38,576 bases of DNA from JBAZDV01 sp041669745 (GTDB lineage Archaea > Thermoplasmatota > Thermoplasmata > Methanomassiliicoccales > Methanomethylophilaceae). The position numbers and the translations under genes were made by a program. The DNA is taken from positions 1 to 38,576 of the forward strand of contig JBAYAO010000002.1 in assembly GCA_041669745.1 (NCBI GenBank). The letters are read 5' to 3'. This document shows positions 32,085 to 38,576 of the stretch, piece by piece. How positions within the stretch are numbered: position 1 is the stretch's first letter; each line of letters opens with the position of its first letter. A model generated the notes under the pieces. It did no database searches. It was not told the DNA's origin and was given only the letters and a program-made list of their open reading frames with translations.

Positions 32085-32492
32085 TCAAAGTAGTTTTGAA
32101 CCGGCGTCCGGTCCAGGAGCGACCGAATATACCTCGGTGATCCTCATCTTCACGAGGTTTTTCGCCGGGAGTTCCTTCCTTTTGTTATGTGCTATGTCGA
32201 CGGCCTTTTCGTAATCGGCACCCGTGTTCTCGATCTTCAGGGAACCCTTGACCTGATATGAACCTGTTCCGTCGGGATTCCATATCACAAAGGATGCCAT
32301 CGGATTCTCTTTCATGTTGGCAAGCGTTTTCTTCATATAGTTGTCGATTATCCAGACCGTCTCATTGTCCGGTTGGAGGAAGAGCATCCCCACAGGCACG
32401 ACGTTCGGCACGCCTGCCTTGGATGCGGTTGCAAGCATGAATATTTTCATTTTTCTCATTTCGCTGATCATCTTGTCATCAAGTTTTACCAT
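32085..32492 (-). CDS. PNPOx-like FMN-binding protein
   Basis: 135 residues of the pyridoxamine-phosphate-oxidase split-barrel family: MKIFMLATASKAGVPNVVPVG, then VWIIDNYMKKTLANMKENP and ASFVIWNPDGTGSYQVKG. Short single-domain members of this type bind FMN or F420-like cofactors and are often uncharacterised reductases; true PdxH residues are not evident. AGGAAG lies upstream of the ATG. It is the last gene after the two DoxX fragments on the minus strand, separated by 20 nt. Confidence 0.85.
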   Translation of the reverse strand: MVKLDDKMISEMRKMKIFMLATASKAGVPNVVPVGMLFLQPDNETVWIIDNYMKKTLANMKENPMASFVIWNPDGTGSYQVKGSLKIENTGADYEKAVDIAHNKRKELPAKNLVKMRITEVYSVAPGPDAGSKLL

Positions 32493-32512
32493 CTGTTCAC
32501 TTCCTATTGTTT

Positions 32513-32842
32513 CTAATATGTTTGTCCGAATACCATTTCATCACTCGAGGATTGGAATTTTTTGACTATACTCTGTTCCTTCCACCATTTTCCCAAACCG
32601 AGATAATCCCCCGCATCCGTCATCTGTATGGCCATGAGTGCGAAGATGTAGATCAGGTGTTCATCCAAGATTGGGTTGTTGGAATACGGTGTCACCAGGG
32701 GGAACAGCGAGATGTACATGAAGAAAAAGAGAAGCGCTCCAGCGGCTGTGAAGATCTTCATTCCTATGCCGAGTATCAGGGTCAGACCTATGAGCAGGAA
32801 GGCGATCATTATGACCACATCCAGGATGTTCGAGTAATTCAC
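32513..32842 (-). CDS. DoxX-family protein, C-terminal part (separate frame)
   Basis: 109 residues from GTG 32842 (TTG 32845 also possible). Three membrane helices and the family tail (GIGMKIFTAAGALLFFFMY; LDEHLIYIFALM; DAGDYLGLGKWWKEQ) match the last three helices of DoxX / thiosulfate:quinone-oxidoreductase small-subunit proteins. The first helix is in the other fragment, one frame away (32839-33048). It ends with TAG followed three codons later by another in-frame TAG. It is either a coupled split gene or the 3' half of a frameshifted gene. Confidence 0.65.
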   Translation of the reverse strand: MNYSNILDVVIMIAFLLIGLTLILGIGMKIFTAAGALLFFFMYISLFPLVTPYSNNPILDEHLIYIFALMAIQMTDAGDYLGLGKWWKEQSIVKKFQSSSDEMVFGQTY

Positions 32843-33048
32843 CAAGAATTAGAAGTGTCGTTCGCATATTCAAAGAATCCGTGGGTCGGAGAGCCGCCGT
32901 CGATCATACCTGCTCCTGTTTTAGTTGCATGGCCTAGACCGAACATTTTGTCAAGGAACGCCCAGAGCAGCATGAATCCAAGCATTATGCGGATTATCGC
33001 CAATGGCAACACTGCGCCCTGTGATTTTACAGACTCAATAAACTTCAT
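32839..33048 (-). CDS. DoxX-family protein, N-terminal part (truncated by a frame break)
   Basis: 69 residues. It contains the first DoxX helix (AVLPLAIIRIMLGFMLLWAF) and the conserved loop GLGHATKTGAGMIDGGSPTHGFFEYA, then ends at TGA (32839-32841). The family sequence resumes in the -1 frame from GTG 32842, and the usual linker between helices 1 and 2 looks about 15 residues short. A small deletion with a frameshift explains both facts. TATTAAA at 33071-33077 (minus) is a TATA box 26-27 nt before the ATG, so the gene still appears to be expressed. Confidence 0.65.
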   Translation of the reverse strand: MKFIESVKSQGAVLPLAIIRIMLGFMLLWAFLDKMFGLGHATKTGAGMIDGGSPTHGFFEYANDTSNSW

Positions 33049-33070
33049 GGATCAGAATTTATTAGCGGGC

Positions 33071-33079
33071 TTTAATACG
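33071..33079 (-). promoter_or_regulatory. TATA-like element for the DoxX-PNPOx operon
   Basis: The minus strand reads CGTATTAAA. The TATTAAA core is centred 26-27 nt before ATG 33048, which suggests a leaderless mRNA. Confidence 0.5.
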
Positions 33080-33092
33080 TTTGTATGAAACG

Positions 33093-33099
33093 TTTATAT
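33093..33099 (+). promoter_or_regulatory. TATA box for tRNA-Ala
   Basis: TTTATAT is centred 32 nt before the tRNA 5' end and predicts initiation near 33122. Confidence 0.55.
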
Positions 33100-33127
33100 C
33101 TGATGTCACAATCTGCAGTCATCCAAT

Positions 33128-33201
33128 GGGCAAGTAGATCAGCCCGGTAGATCGCTGCCTTCGCAAGGCAGAAGTCGCGTGTTCGAATCACGCCTTGTCC
33201 A
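33128..33201 (+). tRNA. tRNA-Ala, anticodon CGC
   Basis: 74 nt that fold completely. The acceptor stem pairs GGGCAAG with CTTGTCC, including the G3:U70 wobble that is the alanine identity element. The D arm is GATC/GATC, the anticodon arm CTGCC-TTCGCAA-GGCAG (anticodon CGC), the variable loop 5 nt, and the T arm GCGTG-TTCGAAT-CACGC. The discriminator is A73; CCA is not encoded and there is no intron. It reads GCG codons. The anticodon and G3:U70 agree, so the identity is firm. Confidence 0.95.
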
Positions 33202-33615
33202 CTTTCCGATTCAGGCCGAATCCAAACGGCGGATTGTTTTCTGTCCGCGGTGAAAGATTTAGGTTCCCTGTGTATTTCGATCCGCCATAATGTGTTTTCT
33301 GTTGTGGGACTCTTCGAAGCCTTCGTTGGTGTTGTGTTCACGGACGGTTATTGATCCTATGTCAAAGTGCGTCCATACCGTTAACAGTGTCTATGGCGAT
33401 ACTCAATAATGAATCGGATATAGAGAATCCGTTTGTGATGGAATTCTAAGACGGGGTACTCCAAATAAATCTGCGTCGTCTGTGGATGAACGGCATGACG
33501 GTCTTGATTTTAAAGTCAATCCGATATCGTAGATCGCAGTCGAGATTGGTCATCGGCCACGCATATCATATCCTTTTCCTTCTCTAAGTCCGGCCATTTT
33601 AAATTCAGTCATCCA

Positions 33616-33640
33616 GGTTTGACTGCCTGGTGTTCAAACC
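33616..33640. repeat. 7-bp inverted repeat
   Basis: GGTTTGA (33616-33622) and TCAAACC (33634-33640) are exact complements with an 11-nt loop. CCAGG (33613) and CCTGG (33626) offer a competing pairing. Confidence 0.5.
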
Positions 33641-33747
33641 GATGCTCAACAATCCAGTGAGCTGCATTATAGGTATTATGACCGAGTCTGCTGGTGCTGT
33701 TGCTTTCCGATACACGGTTAACAATGTCTTCGGACGGATTAATATCT

Positions 33748-33798
33748 ATCTGCACCACCGTTCACATCGCGAAATTGATCTGTAAACGGTGCAGATAT
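33748..33798. repeat. Long imperfect hairpin in non-coding DNA
   Basis: TATCTGCACC (33748-33757) and GGTGCAGATA (33789-33798) are an exact 10-bp inverted repeat. Alternatively, the stem continues past a 3-nt bulge with CGTT/AACG and ACA/TGT toward a TCGCGAAATTGATC loop. Its function is unknown. Confidence 0.55.
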
Positions 33799-33867
33799 GA
33801 AGATCGAGGCCACCAGAGAGTCAATAAGAATATTTTCCAGTCTGATTGTCCAATTCTCTTTGTCATT

Positions 33868-34452
33868 TTAATGTTCAATCACAATCGTTTCCGTAGTGTT
33901 GCCCCATACTTTTGTCCCGCCAGGGAGTATTTTTGAGCCAACTCCTATGATCAATTCTAAATTTTCGTGGCCCGATGGTGACAGCGTATTCGTCGATCCG
34001 AACTCAACCTCTATGTATCCTTTCCCACCGCCGGTCGGTTCCTGTGACGACGCTACTTCAACACGGCCATATTCACCTAGGTGATCCAAAGTATGAACGT
34101 AGGCTGTGGAATCGTCCTCGAACCTGTAGTCGCAAAACACCGATGAAACACCGAGATGTTCCATTGAGTAAGTTACGCCTCCGAAGTCCTGGTCGCCTAT
34201 AAAAAGTTCAGCTATGACTTTTACTTTAAGATCACCATTTGAATTGATAATAAAAACGGTACCGTCTGTATATGTGCCTGTTCCCTCGTCGACAATGTTA
34301 AACGATTTAACGTCAACGACATCTTCGTTTATATCGGTCACCGTCGTGTCATCGGAGTTGTATAGCAAGAGCAATGTAACGAAAGTTATACATATGACAG
34401 CCACAAATAGGCACGTTAACACTGTTTTTTTCTCATTTTCTAAATCTTTCAT
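33868..34452 (-). CDS. Membrane-anchored extracytoplasmic protein of unknown function
   Basis: 194 residues. A charged cytoplasmic start (MKDLENEKKT) leads into one membrane helix (about 10-31, VLTCLFVAVICITFVTLLLL). A polar domain of about 160 residues then probably lies outside the cell, rich in Gly, Thr, Asp and beta-strand-like segments. There is no lipobox, because no Cys follows the helix, and no family is recognised. The start codon lies immediately after GGGAG with almost no spacing, so the translation signal is odd. The gene stands alone in an AT-rich, gene-poor region, which suggests accessory DNA. Confidence 0.65.
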   Translation of the reverse strand: MKDLENEKKTVLTCLFVAVICITFVTLLLLYNSDDTTVTDINEDVVDVKSFNIVDEGTGTYTDGTVFIINSNGDLKVKVIAELFIGDQDFGGVTYSMEHLGVSSVFCDYRFEDDSTAYVHTLDHLGEYGRVEVASSQEPTGGGKGYIEVEFGSTNTLSPSGHENLELIIGVGSKILPGGTKVWGNTTETIVIEH

Positions 34453-34912
34453 CTCCCTTCATCAATCAAGCAGTATTTCGACCGAAATCTGATTGGTTAG
34501 GATAGAAATGACATCAATACTATTTAATTGGATGTTTAATCCAATTCGACGTCAAAAACGATGACTGACACATCTAATAATCATACCAGTTGAAACTGTT
34601 TAAGTTACGGTCAAAAATTAAATTCTTTCTTCGGTCTTTTCCATGAAGTTGTTGAAATGGTCGTACTTTTAAGGCCAAAGAAGCATTTCACGGCACTGGT
34701 GTCAAAAGTACTCTTTGAACATGTTTTTGTTCGACATATCGAAATCAAATCACTGCGCTTTTATGCGTGGTTAATTAGAAAATCTAACACAGTATCGCCC
34801 AGGAAAAGTGGCCGATGAATAACGTATACAAACGGCAGATTCGGGTAGTATGCGCTTCAATGTTGTTCAATAAAAAGGTTTGGTTTTGGAGTTTTCCAGT
34901 TCCTGATCAGAT
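34453..34912. other. AT-rich intergenic region
   Basis: About 460 nt without a credible gene on either strand. The notable element is the palindrome at 34526-34546. Base composition is more AT-rich than the flanking operons by eye. No terminal inverted repeats or transposase fragment could be recognised. Confidence 0.5.
34526..34546. repeat. 8-bp palindrome with 5-nt loop
   Basis: AATTGGAT (34526-34533) and ATCCAATT (34539-34546) around GTTTA. It lies 74-94 nt upstream of the start of the membrane-anchored protein gene and could be an operator or a hairpin. Confidence 0.5.
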
Positions 34913-35272
34913 TCACTGGCTTTCACATTCGTCATGATGCATATGCTCGCGACAGACGGTACCTGTGGTCACAAGGTCGCCATTGAGATATCTCTTTGCG
35001 ACCGTTTCGGCGTCACCGACAGCCCCCACTATGACCTCTATTCCACTTTCGTTGAACATATTTATCGCAGTCTCACCCATTCCGCCCGATATTATCACGT
35101 CCGCTCCATGTTCTTTCAAAAATGTCGGAAGGAAGTTAGGACGATGACCCGGATAGTCGATGATCCGTGTGTCGGTTATCTTGCCATCCTTGGTTTCGTA
35201 TATCCTGTACGATTCACAGTGTCCGAAATGTTCGGTCACATTCTTTCCGTCGCATGCTATGGCTATTTTCAT
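34913..35272 (-). CDS. NifX/NifB-C-terminal-like (ORP-type) metal-cluster-binding protein
   Basis: 119 residues of the dinitrogenase iron-molybdenum cofactor family: MKIAIACDGKNVTEHFGHCESYRIY, VIISGGMGETAINMF, and VGAVGDAETVAKRYLNG. Members such as orange protein (ORP) and MTH1175-like proteins bind or carry metal-sulfur clusters. The C-terminus is His/Cys-rich (CREHMHHDECESQ). No nif structural gene is near. It is the last gene seen of the DUF134-NifX-MinD-MinD-MBL-NifX operon, 57 nt after the MBL gene, with GGGGGAG before the ATG. The cluster it carries is unknown. Confidence 0.88.
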   Translation of the reverse strand: MKIAIACDGKNVTEHFGHCESYRIYETKDGKITDTRIIDYPGHRPNFLPTFLKEHGADVIISGGMGETAINMFNESGIEVIVGAVGDAETVAKRYLNGDLVTTGTVCREHMHHDECESQ

Positions 35273-35329
35273 TTTCAGCTCCCCCTTTGTCTTTTTTTCA
35301 TCATATCAAAAGTCATCGTTTTGAATCAT

Positions 35330-36151
35330 TCATAATTCCATTACAGTCCCTGTTGTCAGGATATTCACCCGGTCTCCTAAGACGGTCTTCATATGCTCAT
35401 ATGCGGTTGTTCCCGTACAATGGCAGGTAAGGTACAGTGACCCTGTTTCCGACAGTCTTTTAGCCAGGCAGTCGATCTTCGAGAGTCCCTCTTCATCATC
35501 GGATAGTTTATGAAGATGTAGTCCTCCTACAACGGTGTCTGGGTATTTTCCGAGGATTTCCTTGGCCTTTTTTACGATGTTTTCTATACCACGATGTGCG
35601 CATCCTACGATAAGGGCCGTTTTGTCATTCTCACAGATGAGAAGATTCTGTTCGTGTTGGAAATCGTCGTGAAGAATGTTTTCGTTCACTCTCATGAAAA
35701 GATTCCGGTTGTTTCGAGACGGTGGATATTCGTTTTCGAAATCGCAGAAAAGCAGGATATTTTCCGATACCTTCGTCCTACCGTTCGTGAGTACGATACG
35801 TTTATCGGTCATGAGTTCCTGGTCGATACCTATGTCGGCGTAATCACCGTCGGATCTCAGTGACAGATGCGGTTCGAATGCCCTTCTCTGTATGTACACA
35901 GGGGCGTGCTCGTTAATTCTCAGGAACGTTCTCAGACCACCTCCGTGGTCATAATGTCCGTGAGATATGACGGCTGAACCGACCTTCGACAGATCTATAC
36001 CCATGGTCTCCGCGTTGCGGACGAACATATCGCTCTGTCCGGTATCGAAAAGTATGGTGTCTCCATTCGACTCTATGTATAAGCTCAGTCCGTGTTCTCC
36101 AGCAGGTCCGCCGTATTCTGAACTATCATCCACAAGGACACGTATTCTCAT
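35330..36151 (-). CDS. Metallo-beta-lactamase-fold hydrolase (COG1237-like)
   Basis: 273 residues. Metal-binding motifs are SHGHYDHGGGL (HxHxDH) and later His residues in VGCAHRGIENI and GGLHLHKL; a closing TCHCTGTTAYEHM block is also typical. This group is related to the archaeal enzyme annotated as dihydropterin-aminobenzene-phosphate synthase in methanopterin synthesis, but most members have no proven substrate. GGAGATGAAAA links it to the MinD-like gene 3 nt upstream. Its place inside a NifX/MinD cluster suggests a role tied to that system and not to pterins. Confidence 0.85.
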   Translation of the reverse strand: MRIRVLVDDSSEYGGPAGEHGLSLYIESNGDTILFDTGQSDMFVRNAETMGIDLSKVGSAVISHGHYDHGGGLRTFLRINEHAPVYIQRRAFEPHLSLRSDGDYADIGIDQELMTDKRIVLTNGRTKVSENILLFCDFENEYPPSRNNRNLFMRVNENILHDDFQHEQNLLICENDKTALIVGCAHRGIENIVKKAKEILGKYPDTVVGGLHLHKLSDDEEGLSKIDCLAKRLSETGSLYLTCHCTGTTAYEHMKTVLGDRVNILTTGTVMEL

Positions 36152-36154
36152 TTT

Positions 36155-37024
36155 TCATCTCCTGTTCATGATGTTCATCACGTTTTCAAACACGGACCTT
36201 ATAGCATCTCCTGCCGGGCATTTCTCATCTGCTAACGTAAGTCCCTTGTTTACGATTCTTACAGCTTCCGGGTCGAAAGGTATCTCTCCGGTGTAAGGGA
36301 CATCCATCTGCAGGCAACGGTCTCTTATCTGTTCGGTCATCTTCTGATTCGTATCAGCCTTATTGACGCATACCGTTATATCGGACCCCAGTCTCCTGGC
36401 GGTGTCGAGTATCCTATCCATATCGCTGATTCCAGATAGAGAGGGTTCCGTTACGATCAGTATCATATCGACTCCGGTGATGGAGGCTATCACAGGACAG
36501 CCTATGCCTGGGGATCCATCTATCACTGCCAGGGATGCGTTGTCAGATGCCTTTATCATCTGTTTCTTGACTTCGGTGACCAAAAGACCGGTGGTGCCGT
36601 TACCCATTTTCAGCTGGGCCGTGGAAAATATTCCTTTTTCAGGATCCGAGAGGAGTCGAAGTTCTCCGGCAACCGATGGGTGCATCTCTATAGCACCGAC
36701 GGGGCATATTCTTTCACAGAGTCCGCATCCCTCGCAGGCGCGGGGATCTATGTGCATCTTCTTTCCTGAGATCACAGCCTCGAATCGGCAGATCTCCAAG
36801 CAAGATCCGCAATGGGTACAAAGTCCGGCATCTATGAAGGCTTTGGGCAGGCCGTAATAATCTTTTCTCTCAGTCTCACCTTTGTAATCCATAACCAGAT
36901 GTAGATTTGGCGCGTCTACATCGCAGTCTGCGCACGCCTTCGCTTCGGAAAGGCGTATTATGGCACTGGCCAATGTGGTCTTTCCGGTTCCGCCCTTGCC
37001 GCTGAGTATCAGAAGTTGCTTCAT
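36155..37024 (-). CDS. MinD/Mrp-type ATPase with two inserted [4Fe-4S] ferredoxin motifs (copy 2)
   Basis: 289 residues. The deviant Walker A is SGKGGTGKTT (8-17). Two ferredoxin clusters follow in an insert: C69-C72-C75-C79 (CTHCGSCLEIC) and C97-C100-C103-C107 (CEGCGLCERIC). The later ATPase motif VIDGSPGIGCPV and the NKAD base motif are present. ATG 37024 overlaps the preceding ATPase stop (ATGA). Such proteins pair with NifX/ORP-like proteins and are thought to load or move metal-sulfur clusters using ATP. It is a paralogue of the next gene, and the two probably form a heterodimer. Confidence 0.92.
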   Translation of the reverse strand: MKQLLILSGKGGTGKTTLASAIIRLSEAKACADCDVDAPNLHLVMDYKGETERKDYYGLPKAFIDAGLCTHCGSCLEICRFEAVISGKKMHIDPRACEGCGLCERICPVGAIEMHPSVAGELRLLSDPEKGIFSTAQLKMGNGTTGLLVTEVKKQMIKASDNASLAVIDGSPGIGCPVIASITGVDMILIVTEPSLSGISDMDRILDTARRLGSDITVCVNKADTNQKMTEQIRDRCLQMDVPYTGEIPFDPEAVRIVNKGLTLADEKCPAGDAIRSVFENVMNIMNRR

Positions 37025-37866
37025 ATCGATACACACTCCGTTATGTGGTCGTATATATCTTTGAACATCTGGAAGAATCTGCCGTTCTCCCTCGATGCGA
37101 TTTTGCCCTCCGAATTCAAAATTCCAAGTTCGTGATCAAAAGGTATCTTGCCCAGTATAGGGAGACAGTTCCTATGACAATACTCCTCTGAGGGATCCTT
37201 CTCTCCGTCGAGACGTTTATTAAGTATCACTCCGAACGGCTTGTCGAATGTACGGACAAGTTCGACTATCATCTCAAGGTTATGAGTTCCGAATATTGTG
37301 GGTTCGGACACCAATACACAGAATTCTGCATCGCGAATACTTTCCATTACGGTGCAAGAACTTCCTGGCGGACAATCGATGAATATCCTTTCTTGTCCCG
37401 ATTCTGAGATCTTTTTCATGAGTTTACGTATTATCGGCAATCCTGCGGCCTCTCCCACGTTCATTCTCCCGGTATGTATGGTCACTTCTCCAGAGCGGCC
37501 GCTTTCCACGACACCTACGGTCCTGGGATGCTCTGTTATGGCATTCAACGGACATATCAGCGAACATCCCCCGCAGGAGTGACATACATCTTCGAACACA
37601 ATTAGGTGTTCTCCGGAATGTGCCAGAGCATGGAATTTACAGAACCTCACACATTCTTTACATCCGTTGCATATATTCGGGTCGGCACTCGGTACGAGAA
37701 CAGATACGATCTCAGGACGAACATCCTCGGGTTTGAAGAAAAGATATCCATTGGGTTCTTCGACGTCGCAGTCCACGTATGTTGATGGTGTGGCGACGGC
37801 TGCAAGATTTACGGACAACATAGTTTTTCCGGTTCCGCCCTTGCCGCTGAGAACCGCTATCTTCAT
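37021..37866 (-). CDS. MinD/Mrp-type ATPase with two inserted [4Fe-4S] ferredoxin motifs (copy 1)
   Basis: 281 residues from ATG 37866. Walker A is SGKGGTGKTM (7-16). Ferredoxin clusters are C66-C69-C72-C76 (CNGCKECVRFC) and C95-C98-C101-C105 (CHSCGGCSLIC). FIDCPPGSSCTVM is the switch region, and NKRL is present. GGAGAG stands 8 nt before the ATG, which lies 1 nt after the NifX-like stop; the upstream in-frame extension is not needed. It is coupled to its paralogue by ATGA. Same role class as copy 2; the paired arrangement is conserved in ORP-type loci of anaerobes. Confidence 0.92.
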   Translation of the reverse strand: MKIAVLSGKGGTGKTMLSVNLAAVATPSTYVDCDVEEPNGYLFFKPEDVRPEIVSVLVPSADPNICNGCKECVRFCKFHALAHSGEHLIVFEDVCHSCGGCSLICPLNAITEHPRTVGVVESGRSGEVTIHTGRMNVGEAAGLPIIRKLMKKISESGQERIFIDCPPGSSCTVMESIRDAEFCVLVSEPTIFGTHNLEMIVELVRTFDKPFGVILNKRLDGEKDPSEEYCHRNCLPILGKIPFDHELGILNSEGKIASRENGRFFQMFKDIYDHITECVSI

Positions 37867-37867
37867 C

Positions 37868-38233
37868 TTAGTTCTCTCCGTGATGACGTCCCTCATGGAT
37901 GGTATCTAATTCAGAGAGATCCCCTTCTAGGAATGCGTGTATGTTACTGATTGCCGGTCCGGGTATCGTTCGGAATACCGCAATCCCGGTTTTTTTGAGA
38001 ACGGAGTAAGCATTATTGCCACATCTCGGTGTCAATAGAGTATTTGCACCGGAATCGACTATCGCCTGTGCAGCTTCTATCCCTGCGCCGGAAGGGCTGT
38101 TCGACGCAGGATTTTGAAAGAATTCGGACGATTCTGTATTCGTGTCATAAAGCATAAAATACGGTGTTCTACCGAGCGACTGACATATGTCTGTGTTCTC
38201 TTGTTCCTTTTCGACTGGTAATATTATCTTCAT
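37868..38233 (-). CDS. NifX/ORP-like protein, second copy
   Basis: 121 residues. MKIILPVEKEQENTDICQSLGRTPYFMLYD starts the same fold as the gene at 34913, followed by GIEAAQAIVDSGANTLLTPRCGNNAY (Cys in the loop) and a C-terminus ending in HEGRHHGEN. Sequence divergence from the first copy is large, so the two are likely to have distinct roles, such as carrier and acceptor. The ATG directly follows the DUF134 stop, and AAGGAGG stands just upstream, the best ribosome binding site in the operon. Confidence 0.85.
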   Translation of the reverse strand: MKIILPVEKEQENTDICQSLGRTPYFMLYDTNTESSEFFQNPASNSPSGAGIEAAQAIVDSGANTLLTPRCGNNAYSVLKKTGIAVFRTIPGPAISNIHAFLEGDLSELDTIHEGRHHGEN

Positions 38234-38576
38234 TCAATCCCTCCTTGTTCCAAAACCAAAATCCGAATCCTTCGATATTCCGTCTGTTTTTTTTCCACAG
38301 TTACGTCTGCACATACCACGTCCGCAACAACCCTCGGTATACATATCACAGACACGGTAGCGACCTCCATCTATGATCAATGGGGTACCTTCAACAATAG
38401 ATTCTGCAATTTTCCGTCTGGCTTTAGCGTATATATCCTGAACAGTGGTACGCGAGATCTCCATGCGACCTGCGCATTCTTCCTGGGTCATTCCCATAAG
38501 GTCTATCAGACGCACAGATTCATATTCTTCGATCGTCAGATATACGGATTTGGATTTCTCTGGGTTCCTATCTAAC
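38234..38576 (-). CDS. DUF134-family helix-turn-helix regulator, N-terminus cut by the window edge
   Basis: The frame is open to the right edge; 113 residues are visible. The upstream residues VYLTIEEYESVRLIDLMGMT continue into the sigma-70-region-4-like HTH (QEECAGRMEISRTTVQDIY) and KIAESIVEGTPLIIDGG, the DUF134 signature. The C-terminus is Cys-rich (CCGRGMCRRNCGKK), possibly a metal sensor. DUF134 proteins commonly precede NifX/MinD genes, so it is the likely regulator of this operon. The true start lies outside the window. Confidence 0.9.
   Translation of the reverse strand, partial: LDRNPEKSKSVYLTIEEYESVRLIDLMGMTQEECAGRMEISRTTVQDIYAKARRKIAESIVEGTPLIIDGGRYRVCDMYTEGCCGRGMCRRNCGKKTDGISKDSDFGFGTRRD

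Larger units (their letters stand above)
33202..33867. other. Gene-poor stretch after the tRNA
   Basis: About 665 nt without a credible gene; short open frames here have atypical composition and no family resemblance. It holds hairpin GGTTTGA/TCAAACC (33616-33640) and a larger imperfect hairpin (33748-33798). No copy of the tRNA 3' end was seen, so no attachment site is evident. It may hold decayed genes or an unannotated RNA. Confidence 0.5.

Noticed and set aside
33128..33867. Integrated element with attachment site in tRNA-Ala
   Set aside because: No repeat of the tRNA 3' half was found downstream in the window, and no integrase gene is present.
33694..33936. Plus-strand open frame of 80 codons in the gene-poor stretch
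   Set aside because: It overlaps the 3' end of the secreted protein gene antisense, has no family features or ribosome binding site, and contains the large hairpin.
34620..34900. Possible transposase remnant
   Set aside because: Short fragments in several frames looked vaguely transposase-like, but no motif, DDE residue or terminal repeat could be supported.

Overview
The window comes from a euryarchaeon, most likely of the Thermoplasmata / Methanomassiliicoccales type. The archaeal assignment is firm. It carries an aCPSF1/FttA beta-CASP ribonuclease, a 20S proteasome beta subunit, SRP54, the archaeal forms of phosphoglycerate mutase (ApgM), pantetheine-phosphate adenylyltransferase and PheT, TrmY, a class I HMG-CoA reductase, and TATA boxes about 26-29 nt upstream of many first genes. 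The order-level placement is inference from overall protein resemblance. No methanogenesis gene and no pyrrolysine gene lies in the window. No CRISPR array or intact insertion sequence was seen.

Layout. 1-351 (minus) is the truncated N-terminus of an AzgA-like purine permease. 474-4527 (plus) is a tight operon: XRE-cupin regulator, acyl-CoA synthetase, Isf-like flavoprotein, ApgM. 4528-11792 holds a type IV pilus / type II secretion-like system arranged around a U32 protein. Two pilin-like proteins are read leftward, and a Cys-rich protein, the secretion ATPase, a TadC/FlaJ-like membrane protein and a DUF2085 membrane protein are read rightward. 12065-14649 carries proteasome beta and the termination factor aCPSF1. 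14674-18100 holds a very small HEXXH protein, rubrerythrin, a TPR protein, a nucleoside deoxyribosyltransferase-like protein and a polytopic membrane protein. 18177-22399 carries HMG-CoA reductase, a nitrilase-fold protein that lacks the catalytic Cys, PheT, and a peroxiredoxin-fold protein that lacks the peroxidatic Cys.

26912-22382 (minus) is an overlapping operon: DUF2116 Zn-ribbon protein, CoaD/XTPase fusion, GlcD/LDH-type flavoprotein, EtfB and EtfA. The last three probably form an electron-transfer complex that oxidises a 2-hydroxy acid. 26957-28898 carries TrmY and SRP54, with a candidate structured RNA just upstream (28951-29014). 29177-30238 is an archaeal coiled-coil protein. 30527-32492 carries PurB, a small membrane protein and a PNPOx-like flavoprotein, followed by a DoxX gene split into two frames (32513-33048).

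A tRNA-Ala(CGC) lies at 33128-33201. It is followed by about 1.7 kb of gene-poor DNA (33202-34912) with several hairpins and a single gene for a membrane-anchored protein of unknown function. The right end (34913-38576, minus) is a compact operon: DUF134 regulator (cut by the window edge), NifX/ORP-like protein, two MinD-type ATPases with inserted ferredoxin domains, a metallo-beta-lactamase-fold protein, and a second NifX/ORP-like protein. It resembles the 'orange protein' (ORP) clusters of sulfate reducers and is the best candidate for an under-described system here.

Expression style. First genes often have a TATA box centred about 26-29 nt before the ATG, which suggests leaderless mRNAs. 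Downstream genes are joined by ATGA/TGATG overlaps or have GGTGATC/GGAG-type ribosome binding sites. Four stops are TAG; the rest are TGA or TAA.
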